Source: Roseburia_C amylophila
GTDB taxonomy: Bacteria; Bacillota; Clostridia; Lachnospirales; Lachnospiraceae
Assembly: GCF_025567465.1 (NCBI RefSeq)
Contig: NZ_JAOQKI010000010.1
Span: 41,462 to 105,461 of the forward strand
Direction: 5' to 3'
DNA: 64,000 bases
A program made the translations under genes and the position numbers. The notes beneath the pieces were generated by a model, which worked only from the letters and a program-made list of their open reading frames with translations, ran no database searches and was not told the DNA's origin. Of the stretch, positions 1-7,571 are shown one piece after another. Within the stretch, counting starts at the first letter, position 1. Each line of letters starts with the position of its first letter.

Positions 1-57
1 GAGAGCTATTTCCTGAATGCCGGAAGTATTGACGAAGTACGTGCCCGTATGAAGTAA
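1..57 (+). CDS. atpD: ATP synthase F1 beta subunit, C-terminal tail (partial)
   Basis: The reading frame is open from the first base and ends in TAA at 55-57. The 18 visible residues, ending SIDEVRARMK, fit the C-terminal tail of an F1 beta subunit, which usually closes with a short acidic/basic helix after an F-x-(N/V)-(A/V)-G-(S/T)-I-D/E stretch. The gene lies 11 bp upstream of atpC, which is the normal order at the end of an atp operon. Only the tail is present, so no catalytic motif can be checked; the call rests on the tail and its position. Confidence 0.8.
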   Translation, partial: ESYFLNAGSIDEVRARMK

Positions 58-68
58 GGGGTGAAGCC

Positions 69-476
69 ATGGCAGACGAGAAGAAAGCATTTGAGGTAGA
101 AATCATTACCCCGGAGCGAATTTTTTATACCGGGGAAGCAACCATGATAGAATTCAATACAACAGAAGGAGAAATCGGTGTCTATCCGGACCATATTCCG
201 CTGACAACGGTGCTTGCTCCCGGTGTTGTGACCATTACCAATGGCGAAGATGTAAAAGAAGCTGCGGTTCATGCAGGCTTTGCAGAGATTTTGGGCGATA
301 AGGTAACACTGCTGGCAGAGATTGCCGAGTGGCCGGATGAAATCGATGAGAAGCGTGCCGAGGCAGCAAAAGAGCGTGCCGAAGCCCGTATTGCAGCTAA
401 GGCTGCAGATACAGATATGCTCCGTGCGGAATTTGCATTGCGTAAGGCGTTGGTGCGAATTGAAGTGAAACATTAA
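69..476 (+). CDS. atpC: ATP synthase F1 epsilon subunit
   Basis: This 135-residue protein has the length and layout of the F1 epsilon subunit, which couples the c-ring to the catalytic head and can inhibit ATP hydrolysis. Residues 1 to about 85 form the beta-sandwich, with the family signatures FxVEIITPERxFY near the start and the GxxGVYPDHIPLxTVLAPG stretch around residues 36-53. Residues about 90-130 are the alanine-rich charged C-terminal helices. A GGGGTGA ribosome site precedes ATG 69. It is the last gene of the atp operon and is followed by the strong terminator at 517-557. Confidence 0.95.
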   Translation: MADEKKAFEVEIITPERIFYTGEATMIEFNTTEGEIGVYPDHIPLTTVLAPGVVTITNGEDVKEAAVHAGFAEILGDKVTLLAEIAEWPDEIDEKRAEAAKERAEARIAAKAADTDMLRAEFALRKALVRIEVKH

Positions 477-516
477 AAACGGTGTATACAAAAGATAAAA
501 AATGATGTAAGGAAGG

Positions 517-557
517 TACCCTCTTTACCGTAGAAAACGGTAGAGGGGGTATTTTTT
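517..557 (+). terminator. Intrinsic terminator of the atp operon
   Basis: The 15-nt arm TACCCTCTTTACCGT (517-531) pairs with ACGGTAGAGGGGGTA (537-551), with a few G-U pairs, and is followed by six T (552-557). This T-tract is also the first part of the dispersed repeat that begins here. Confidence 0.9.
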
Positions 558-681
558 ACTTTACAGGAAATTACTTTCCTGTAAAGTAAAAAACGCTCCG
601 CGAGGATGCGCACTGCGGCGTATAAGGTAGATGTCGCAAGCGACCGCCGCAGGCGCGAGAATGTGCCTCGGCACATTCTTT
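552..681. repeat. Dispersed multi-hairpin intergenic repeat, copy 1
   Basis: This is one of three near-identical copies (others at 19106-19239 and 23821-23950). It contains, in order: a 13-bp perfect hairpin ACTTTACAGGAAA/TTTCCTGTAAAGT (558-587); a small hairpin CCGCGAGGATGCG with GGA in its loop (598-610); a long stem 608-620/644-656 enclosing the mini-hairpin GTCGC-AA-GCGAC (633-644); and a 10-bp terminal hairpin AGAATGTGCC/GGCACATTCT (658-679). Only the hairpin loops and a few single bases differ between copies. It abuts the atp terminator. A minus-strand frame runs through it, but I treat that as non-coding. Confidence 0.9.
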
Positions 682-720
682 GTTTCTTTTACAGGAAATT
701 GTTTTCCGGTAGAGTGAAAA
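682..720. repeat. Degenerate partial second copy of the repeat's first hairpin
   Basis: Directly after copy 1, CTTTTACAGGAAA (686-698), TTGT and TTTCCGGTAGAG repeat the first hairpin with several substitutions that weaken the stem. The GC-rich parts are absent. It suggests an eroded tandem copy, or recombination at the hairpin. Confidence 0.6.
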
Positions 721-823
721 AGGGGGATATGTTTTAAGAAAGGTTTCTACATAGTTTATAATAATTTAAGAAAATATTTATACCATACCATAGGGGAAAG
801 CTATATAATGAATTTCATACAGA

Positions 824-3307
824 ATGAAAAGGATGAAGAAACAGTTTATGAGTGAAAACAGAATGCCGGAAGAAAAACGTATCCTGCGGGGATTATCAAA
901 GGAAGAAGTAGAAGAACGCTTTATAGAAGGATTTGTAAATAAAACAGACATCAGCACGGAGAAGAGTGCAAAGGAAATCGTAAAGTCCAATGTATTTACA
1001 TACTTTAACTTTATTTTCTTAGTCATTACGATTCTGCTTTGTGTGGTCGGTTCTTTCCGGAACCTGACTTTCCTGCCAATCATCATCGGAAATACGCTGA
1101 TTGGAATTATTCAGGAATTGCGGGCGAAGAAAGTCTTAGATAAGATGAGCCTTCTGAATGCACCCCATGCCATTGTTATCCGGGATGGAGAGCAGAAGAA
1201 AATTTTATCGGAGCAGCTGGTGAAGGATGATGTCATTTTATTGACTGCAGGAACCCAGATTTGTGCAGACGCCGTTGTTCTGGAAGGTACGATTCAGGTA
1301 AATGAATCATTGCTGACCGGAGAAGCCGATGAAATTGAGAAAACACCGGGAAGCAGGCTGATGTCCGGAAGCTTTGTGGTATCCGGAGAATGTTATGCGA
1401 GACTGGAGAAGGTAGGAAAGCATTCTTATATTTCCAGGCTGACTGCAGAAGCAAAAGCGATGGGAAATGAAGAACAGTCCGAGATGATTCGCTCTATTAA
1501 CCAGTTGGTAAAATGGATTGGTATTGTGATTATTCCGATTGGAATCATTTTATTCTGGCAGGGCTATATCGTAAATGGAGAGACTTTCCAGAAGAGCATC
1601 GTTTCCATGGTGGCAGCAATTATCGGAATGATACCGGAGGGATTATATCTTCTGACGACCATTGCCCTGGCACTTGGAACCATGCGTCTGGCAAAGCGGC
1701 ATGTACTGCTCCATGACATGAAGAGTATCGAAGCACTGGCAAGAGTTGATGTGCTCTGTGTCGATAAAACCGGAACCATAACGGAAGCCGGTATGGAAGT
1801 GGCAAAAATTGTTCCAGCGAAGGATGCGGAAAATACGTTTCTTCAGTCTCTGCTTCGGGATTATGCGTCAGCAGTGCCGGATAATAATGCTACTATGGAA
1901 GCAATTCGTGATTATCTGGAGCGGAAGGGCAAAGATAAGGATAGAGATAGTGATACCGATAACGACAGCAATAAAGATAAAACAGCGGAAGTACAGACCT
2001 TTATGGCTGCCCGGCGGAAAGCACTGGAGGTTATGCCGTTTACTTCTGCAACAAAATACAGTGGCGTTGTATTTGAGGATGGAAAATATCTTCTGGGTGC
2101 GCCAGAATTTGTCATGGGAAATGCCTTTGAAGAAATTGCAGATGAGATTAGGGAATATACGAAAAAAGGTTATCGTGTGCTTTTGCTGGCAAAATATCCG
2201 GGAAGTGATATCAAGGGAACCCTGACCGAAAAACCGGAGCCGCTGGGTTATGTGATTCTTTCCAATCCAATTCGTGAAAATGCGAAGAAGACCTTTGGTT
2301 ATTTTAAGACCCAGGGTGTAGCAGTGAAAGTAATTTCCGGTGATAACCCGGAGACCGTATCCGAAGTGGCACGATGTGCCGGAATCGAGCATGCGGAGAA
2401 ATATGTGGATGCAGGCACACTGGATACCGATGAGAAAATTTATGATGCGGCAGACCGCTATACCGTATTTGGACGGGTAACTCCGAAACAGAAGCAGAAG
2501 CTGGTACATGCATTGCAGGATGCGGGACATACCGTAGCAATGACTGGCGATGGAGTTAACGATATTCTGGCAATGAAGGATGCGGATTGCAGCGTGGCAA
2601 TGGCGTCCGGAAGTGAAGCAGCAGCGCAGGCGGCACAGGTAGTTCTTTTAGATTCCGATTTTGCCCATATGCCGGATGTGGTATCAGAAGGACGGCAGGT
2701 AGTAAACAATGTGCAGCGTTCTGCCAGCCTGTTTCTGGTAAAAAATATATTCTCACTGTTAATGGCAATCTTTGCAGTGGTATCGACAATTACTTATCCG
2801 TTAGAGCCGGCACAGATTTCCCTCATCAGTATGTTTACCATTGGGGCACCGGGATTCTTACTGGCATTGGAGCCAAACCGCAACCGTATTGAAGGACGGT
2901 TTTTACGGAAAGTATTATTAAAAGCATTTCCGGCAGGACTGACTGATGTATTAATCGTTGGTTCGCTGGTAGTCTGCGGAGAAGTATTTTCTATACCTGC
3001 CTCCGATGTGGCAACTGCATCCACCATGCTTTTATGTGTTGTAGGATTTATGATTCTGATTAAAATCAGCCATCCGATGAATAAGTTTAAATATGGAATT
3101 TTAATTTTTAATATCGCCGGGCTGCTTTTCTGCGGCATCTGCTTAAACCAGTTATTTGCCATGAGCCAGATGTCTAAGATTAGTATTCTTCTGATGATTG
3201 TATTTGCTTTTGCTGCAGAGTCACTGTTCCGTTACCTGACAATCGGGGTGGAAGGAATTGCAAAATTCATCAGTTCACGGGCACATCGCGGTGCTCCACA
3301 GAAGTAG
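824..3307 (+). CDS. P-type cation-transporting ATPase (CtpE/Exp7-like)
   Basis: An 827-residue P-type ATPase, an ATP-driven cation pump of the inner membrane. The phosphorylation motif DKTGT has its Asp at residue 314 and the hinge motif TGDGVND spans 574-580. The actuator-domain TGE motif (LLTGEADE) lies near residue 166. Transmembrane pairs occur around residues 55-95 and 230-290, and several more form the C-terminal third. The helix-4 motif reads GMIPEGL, as in CtpE/Exp7-type pumps, rather than the CPC motif of heavy-metal pumps. CtpE has been linked to calcium uptake; the ion here is not established. A low-complexity charged run of Lys, Asp and Ser (about residues 369-387) sits in the nucleotide-binding region. 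The start is uncertain: ATG 824, 833 and 848 all lack a well-spaced ribosome site. The 3' end overlaps the convergent Lrp-type gene by 38 bp. Confidence 0.9.
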   Translation: MKRMKKQFMSENRMPEEKRILRGLSKEEVEERFIEGFVNKTDISTEKSAKEIVKSNVFTYFNFIFLVITILLCVVGSFRNLTFLPIIIGNTLIGIIQELRAKKVLDKMSLLNAPHAIVIRDGEQKKILSEQLVKDDVILLTAGTQICADAVVLEGTIQVNESLLTGEADEIEKTPGSRLMSGSFVVSGECYARLEKVGKHSYISRLTAEAKAMGNEEQSEMIRSINQLVKWIGIVIIPIGIILFWQGYIVNGETFQKSIVSMVAAIIGMIPEGLYLLTTIALALGTMRLAKRHVLLHDMKSIEALARVDVLCVDKTGTITEAGMEVAKIVPAKDAENTFLQSLLRDYASAVPDNNATMEAIRDYLERKGKDKDRDSDTDNDSNKDKTAEVQTFMAARRKALEVMPFTSATKYSGVVFEDGKYLLGAPEFVMGNAFEEIADEIREYTKKGYRVLLLAKYPGSDIKGTLTEKPEPLGYVILSNPIRENAKKTFGYFKTQGVAVKVISGDNPETVSEVARCAGIEHAEKYVDAGTLDTDEKIYDAADRYTVFGRVTPKQKQKLVHALQDAGHTVAMTGDGVNDILAMKDADCSVAMASGSEAAAQAAQVVLLDSDFAHMPDVVSEGRQVVNNVQRSASLFLVKNIFSLLMAIFAVVSTITYPLEPAQISLISMFTIGAPGFLLALEPNRNRIEGRFLRKVLLKAFPAGLTDVLIVGSLVVCGEVFSIPASDVATASTMLLCVVGFMILIKISHPMNKFKYGILIFNIAGLLFCGICLNQLFAMSQMSKISILLMIVFAFAAESLFRYLTIGVEGIAKFISSRAHRGAPQK

Positions 3308-3716
3308 AGAATACAATTAGTGTTTTGGTTCGCCCGAAATGCTGCAGTTCGTTGATGAAGTGGTCAAGCTGGATGGTAGTCTGAAACATGACTTCCACCA
3401 GCATGGCATAATCACCGGTGACACAATTACATTCAATCACATTGGGAATTCTATCGATGAAAGGGTAGAATTCCTTTTTTTGTGCCGGTTCCACCTCAAG
3501 ATTAATGAAAGCCTTAATGTGATAGCCAAAGAGCATGGGATTTACAGTGGCATGATAGCCGGTTAAAATCCCTCGTTTTTCCAACCGCTCAATCCGGGCA
3601 GAAACCGCCGGGGAAGATAAAAAGACTTCCTTTGCAATATCCTTGACCGGAGTGCGGGCATTTTCCTGTAAGATCCGGATGATGCTTTTGTCAATGTTGT
3701 CTAATTCCTTTTCCAT
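3270..3716 (-). CDS. Lrp/AsnC family transcriptional regulator
   Basis: A 148-residue protein. The N-terminal winged helix (about residues 5-55) has the family pattern LDxIDxxIIRILQENARTP and the recognition helix SPAVSARIERLEKRG. The C-terminal alpha/beta RAM domain would bind an amino-acid ligand and build oligomers. I chose ATG 3716 because GAAAGGAG lies just upstream on the minus strand; an upstream in-frame ATG at 3809 has no ribosome site. It is transcribed divergently from aspA, so a local role in amino-acid-responsive control of aspartase is plausible but inferred. Its 3' end overlaps the P-type ATPase gene tail to tail. Confidence 0.93.
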   Translation of the reverse strand: MEKELDNIDKSIIRILQENARTPVKDIAKEVFLSSPAVSARIERLEKRGILTGYHATVNPMLFGYHIKAFINLEVEPAQKKEFYPFIDRIPNVIECNCVTGDYAMLVEVMFQTTIQLDHFINELQHFGRTKTLIVFSTSVEHRDVPVN

Positions 3717-4242
3717 AGAGGCTCCTTTCGTTTCCTGAAAAATACAGTTGATGTAAAAAATGAATTTATCTGCAAATATAATGCTGAAAAATGACAAATG
3801 AAATGGCATCTGAAATAGCAGGTAAAGTAATATATAAAATTTTGTAGCCGGTGAATATCAAATGGCAGGCAGCTGCAGGAGAATATTTTGCTGTATACAC
3901 TGTCTGGATTTTACACATACAAGTATGTTGGCTTATTTTCAAGTATTATATCATACCTCTATTTTGTTGAAAAGACAGACACTTAAGAAAATAAAGAAAA
4001 CAACAAACAATATTAAAATAATTAATCAAAACTACACTAAAAACAAATATAAAGCACGTTTTGACTTAAAACTATTTACCTTCTGGTCAAAGAGTGCTAG
4101 TCTTTGACAGAACCAAAAAACAAAAAATAAAAATTGAAAACAAACCCTTGTGACAATGGCGTCAGGACAGGATAAGACTGTCTTGACGCTATTTGCGTTA
4201 CTAAGTAGGGTTAAAAAAATAAGAAAGAGAGAGGGAAACATC
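3717..4242. promoter_or_regulatory. Divergent intergenic region between the Lrp-type gene and aspA
   Basis: About 525 bp, strongly A+T-rich, with no convincing gene. It must hold the promoters of both flanking genes. A possible plus-strand promoter has TTGACA at 4104-4109 and a poor A-rich -10 about 18 bp later. Short open frames here lack ribosome sites and recognisable composition. Confidence 0.5.
4159..4189 (+). promoter_or_regulatory. Leader hairpin upstream of aspA
   Basis: GCGTCAGGACAG (4159-4170) pairs with CTGTCTTGACGC (4178-4189): 12 pairs including one G-U, with a 7-nt loop. No T-run follows, so it is not a classical terminator. It lies 53 bp before the aspA start, in the probable untranslated leader. 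Confidence 0.5.
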
Positions 4243-5655
4243 ATGACAGAAGAAATGCGTATGGAATCCGATTTAATTGGAACAATGGAAGTGCCAAAGG
4301 AGGCTTATTATGGCGTACAGGCTTTGCGGGCAAAACAGAATTTTCCGATTACAGGACAGAGTCTGCATCCTGTATTTATCCGCAACCTTGCAAAAGTAAA
4401 GAAGGCAGCGGCACAGAGTAATCGGAATGCGCTGGCTCTTCCGGCAGATAAGGCAGAAGCAATTATAAGAGCCTGTGATGAAGTGATTCGTGGATGTTTT
4501 ACCGATGAATTTATTGTAGATGCTATTCAGGGTGGCGCCGGAACCAGTGCCAATATGAACATGAACGAGGTGCTGGCAAACCGTGCCAATGAATGGATGG
4601 GAGGAAGAAAAGGTGATTATAGCCGGATTCATCCGAATGACCATGTGAATATGTCCCAGTCCACCAATGATGTGATTCCAACAGCCGGAAAACTTACGGT
4701 GCTGGAACTGTTAAAACCGTTGCTGGCAGAACTGGATGGACTGGAGAGGGAGCTTCGGATTAAAGCAGCAGAATTTGATGGAATCTTAAAAATGGGAAGA
4801 ACGCAGCTTCAGGATGCAGTGCCGATGCGCCTCGGACAGACCTTTCATGCCTATGCAACCATGGTAAAACGTGATTATGAGCGGCTGAAAGAAGTAAGAT
4901 GTGAAATGTTTACTGTAAATCTGGGGGGAACCGCAATTGGAACTGCCATCAATGTTTCTCCGGCATATTTATCTAACGTGGTGCCGGCACTGGCAAAGAT
5001 AACCGGTTATCCGCTGAAACAGGCAGAGGATTTATTTGATGCTACAGAGAATCTGGATGGATTCGTGATGGTATCCGGTGCACTGAAAGCATGCGCCGTA
5101 GACCTTTCAAAAATGTGTAATGATTTAAGACTGTTATCCTCCGGACCAAGAACCGGGTTTGGTGAAATTAACCTTCCGGCAAGACAGAATGGTTCTTCTA
5201 TTATGCCGGGCAAAGTAAATCCGGTTATTCCGGAAGTGGTAAGCCAGGTAGCGTTCCATGTCATTGGAAATGACACAGCAATTACCATGGCGGCAGAGGC
5301 AGGACAGATGGAACTGAATGCTTTTGAGCCGGTGGTATTTTACAGCCTTTTTGATTCCATCGATACTTTAAAAGAAGCGGTTGAGACACTGACAAAGAAT
5401 TGTATACATGGAATCACAGCCAATGAGGCACACTGCCGCAGTCTGGTAGACAAGAGTGTTGGTATTTCCACAGCACTTTGCCCGTATCTTGGATATAAGG
5501 AATCTGCCGACATCGCAAAGACAGCACTCCGGGAGAACAAGAGTGTAAGAGAAATCGTTCTGGAACGGAAATTGATGAGCGAGGCAGATTTAGAGCATGT
5601 GCTGAATCCGGAAATGATGACAGAAGTACATTTTGAACAGAGAAAAGCAATGTAG
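4243..5655 (+). CDS. aspA: Aspartate ammonia-lyase (aspartase)
   Basis: A 470-residue member of the fumarase/aspartase superfamily, which reversibly deaminates L-aspartate to fumarate and ammonia in the cytoplasm. The superfamily signature GSSIMPGKVNP is present around residues 318-328. The segment GAGTSANMNMNEVLANRA (residues about 98-115) has the GTS-NMN form typical of aspartases, where class II fumarases usually show SGT(Q)xNMN. ATG 4243 is chosen because GAGAGAGGGA precedes it and the family-typical N-terminus (DLIGTMEVP, AYYGVQALRA) follows; an in-frame ATG at 4150 would put coding sequence through the leader hairpin. The divergent Lrp-type regulator is a candidate controller. Fumarase activity cannot be fully excluded by motif alone. 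Confidence 0.92.
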   Translation: MTEEMRMESDLIGTMEVPKEAYYGVQALRAKQNFPITGQSLHPVFIRNLAKVKKAAAQSNRNALALPADKAEAIIRACDEVIRGCFTDEFIVDAIQGGAGTSANMNMNEVLANRANEWMGGRKGDYSRIHPNDHVNMSQSTNDVIPTAGKLTVLELLKPLLAELDGLERELRIKAAEFDGILKMGRTQLQDAVPMRLGQTFHAYATMVKRDYERLKEVRCEMFTVNLGGTAIGTAINVSPAYLSNVVPALAKITGYPLKQAEDLFDATENLDGFVMVSGALKACAVDLSKMCNDLRLLSSGPRTGFGEINLPARQNGSSIMPGKVNPVIPEVVSQVAFHVIGNDTAITMAAEAGQMELNAFEPVVFYSLFDSIDTLKEAVETLTKNCIHGITANEAHCRSLVDKSVGISTALCPYLGYKESADIAKTALRENKSVREIVLERKLMSEADLEHVLNPEMMTEVHFEQRKAM

Positions 5656-5674
5656 CCAATATAAAAATAACAGA

Positions 5675-5737
5675 AGCAGCGTCACGATTGAGGAAAAGCG
5701 AAAGTTTTATCCTACGAAACCGGATGCTGCTTTTTTT
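5675..5737 (+). terminator. Probable terminator after aspA
   Basis: GCAGCGTC (near 5676-5683) pairs with GATGCTGC (5723-5730) with one G-T pair, and seven T follow (5731-5737). The loop is unusually long (about 40 nt), so confidence is moderate. Confidence 0.6.
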
Positions 5738-5839
5738 CTGGTGAAATATAGAAGAAAAAATTTCATGCCTGCATGCAGATTTAATGAGTGCTGCAATAAT
5801 TTTAAGAACGCACAAAGATACAAAACAGTCTGCATTTTA

Positions 5840-5868
5840 TTGAAAAAAGCGGCGGATTATATTATGAT
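5840..5868 (+). promoter_or_regulatory. Sigma-A promoter of the DUF362 gene
   Basis: TTGAAA (5840-5845), 17 bp, then TATGAT (5863-5868). This sits 54 bp before the start codon and is the best promoter match in the gap. Confidence 0.7.
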
Positions 5869-5922
5869 ATGAAGTATAAAAAGTGTGTAAATAATAAGTA
5901 AAAACAAGTAGGAGAAAAACAT

Positions 5923-7032
5923 ATGGAAGCGTCCAAAGTATACTATACCAGTTTTAAAACCAGCGGTTCAGAAAATTTGTTGCAGAAGCTGCGTCGCCTT
6001 TGTATTACAGCTGGAATGAAAAATATTGATTTTGAAGATAAATATGCAGCAATTAAGATTCATTTCGGAGAGTTAGGAAATCTTGCATTTCTGCGTCCGA
6101 ATTATGCCAAAGTAGTGGTGGATCTTGTAAAAGAATGTGGAGGAAAAGCATTTCTTACGGATTGCAATACCCTTTATGTAGGAAGCAGAAAGAATGCACT
6201 GGATCATATGGATACAGCATATGAAAACGGATTTACACCATTTTCCACCGGATGCCATGTGATTATCGCAGATGGGCTGAAAGGAACGGACGAAGCATTG
6301 GTTCCGGTAGACGGGGAATATGTGAAGGAAGCCAAAATCGGAAGAGCCGTGATGGATGCAGATGTATTTATTTCCCTGACACATTTTAAAGGACATGAGG
6401 GGGCCGGATTTGGTGGTGCTTTAAAAAATATCGGAATGGGCTGTGGTTCCCGTGCCGGAAAAATGGAAATGCATTGCTCCGGCAAACCGGCGGTAGACCA
6501 GAGCCTGTGTGTAGGCTGTGGAGCCTGTGTAAGAATCTGTGCCCATGATGCACCACATATCACAGATGGCAAGGCAGGTATTGATGAAAATAAATGTGTG
6601 GGCTGTGGCAGATGTATCGGCGTATGCCCAAAAGACGCAGTCAATCCAACCAACTGGAATGCATCCAATCTTTTGAATTACCGGATTGCAGAGTATTCCA
6701 AGGCAGTCTGCCAGAACCGCCCGTGTTTCCATATTTCGCTGGTATGTGATGTGTCACCGAACTGCGACTGCCATCCAGAAAATGATATTCCTATTATCCC
6801 GGATGTAGGAATGTTTGCATCCTTCGATCCGGTAGCACTGGACATGGCATGTGCAGATGCCTGCAATAAGCAGCCGGTAGTACACGGCAGTGTATTGGAA
6901 GAACAGATGCAGCATGTTCATGAGAAAGACCATTTTCATATGGTGCATCCGGATACCAACTGGGAATCCTGTGTAGAGCATGCAGAAAAAATCGGACTTG
7001 GAACCCGGAACTACGAGTTAGTCCGTATTTAA
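5923..7032 (+). CDS. DUF362 domain protein with two 4Fe-4S clusters
   Basis: A 369-residue cytoplasmic protein. The N-terminal ~185 residues match the DUF362 family (for example AIKIHFGELGN and the FKGHEGAGFGGALKNIGMGC region). A ferredoxin-like insert follows with two CxxCxxCxxxC sets: Cys196, 199, 202 and 206, then Cys225, 228, 231 and 235. The rest completes DUF362 (FDPVALDMACADAC). Such proteins are presumed electron-transfer or iron-sulphur proteins of unknown partner. AGGAG precedes ATG 5923. The gene appears to be transcribed alone from the promoter at 5840, and its stop lies only 9 bp before the long inverted repeat. Confidence 0.9.
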   Translation: MEASKVYYTSFKTSGSENLLQKLRRLCITAGMKNIDFEDKYAAIKIHFGELGNLAFLRPNYAKVVVDLVKECGGKAFLTDCNTLYVGSRKNALDHMDTAYENGFTPFSTGCHVIIADGLKGTDEALVPVDGEYVKEAKIGRAVMDADVFISLTHFKGHEGAGFGGALKNIGMGCGSRAGKMEMHCSGKPAVDQSLCVGCGACVRICAHDAPHITDGKAGIDENKCVGCGRCIGVCPKDAVNPTNWNASNLLNYRIAEYSKAVCQNRPCFHISLVCDVSPNCDCHPENDIPIIPDVGMFASFDPVALDMACADACNKQPVVHGSVLEEQMQHVHEKDHFHMVHPDTNWESCVEHAEKIGLGTRNYELVRI

Positions 7033-7041
7033 ACGAATTTC

Positions 7042-7546
7042 GATACGGAAGAGATTTTATGTATTGTTTTCGTTTTCTGGATTTATCCAACGATTTCCAA
7101 AAGCAGAACACAGCTGCTTCTAATTCAGACATTTTTATTTTTCTTATAGCGTCCTGTCTTTCCAATGTTTGACAGTATACTTCCGGCGGTTCGTCTGCAT
7201 ACGGATACCATTTATGCAGTCTGTTAGGGACTCTTAGAATTTCGACAGCAACCGGCAACGCTGGCGCAGGGACGTGCCAGCGAGGCGCAACTGAACATGG
7301 ATGTGAATTTGCGCCGGTTGCCGCAAAATATAGATTGTATATCGAAATTCTTAGAGTCCCTTGCAGACATAATGTTGGTATCCGTAGCAGACGGACAGTC
7401 GGAAGTATCCGGTCAAAGCAACCGGAAAGACAAAACGGCAGAAAGCAAAAATGTCTGAAAGAAGCAGGCGTATTCTGCTTAAAAGAAAATCTAATGGATA
7501 AAACCAGAAAACAAAATTACAATACCCTAAAAATTTCTTTCGCATC
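7042..7546. repeat. Long inverted-repeat element with structured core
   Basis: The left arm (7042-7245) and right arm (7342-7546) are reverse complements of each other with roughly two thirds of bases matching by eye. The innermost 20 bp (7226-7245 and 7342-7361) differ at one position. The 96-bp GC-rich core (7246-7341) folds on its own: GCAACC (7248-7253) pairs with GGTTGC (7316-7321), enclosing CGCTGGC/GCCAGCG (7259-7265/7276-7282) and GGCGCAA/TTGCGCC (7284-7290/7309-7315). Both arms carry open frames of similar peptide sequence, but the alignment contains frame-changing gaps. No transposase is present. It fills the gap between the DUF362 and nucleotidase genes and may be a MITE-like remnant. 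Confidence 0.8.
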
Positions 7547-7571
7547 TAAAATAGAAAAAAAGGAGAACAAT

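Noticed and set aside
473..676. Minus-strand open frame through repeat copy 1, with matching frames in copies 2 and 3
   Set aside because: The peptide resemblance follows automatically from the repeat's DNA identity. There is no ribosome site, and the frame runs through four hairpins and terminator sequence.
750..810. Two TATAAT-like boxes upstream of the P-type ATPase gene
   Set aside because: Neither has an acceptable -35 at 16-18 bp, so no promoter could be placed.
3862..4107. 81-codon plus-strand frame upstream of aspA
   Set aside because: It has no ribosome site, A+T-driven composition and no recognisable pattern; the region is better read as a promoter region.
6794..7258. Minus-strand frame of 154 codons covering the left arm of the inverted repeat
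   Set aside because: Most of it is antisense to the end of the DUF362 gene. Its resemblance to the right-arm peptide is a consequence of the inverted repeat, and the alignment has frame-changing gaps.
7335..7571. N-terminal extension of the nucleotidase gene to 7335
   Set aside because: It lies in the right arm of the inverted repeat and has no ribosome site. ATG 7572 has AGGAG and begins a proper signal peptide.
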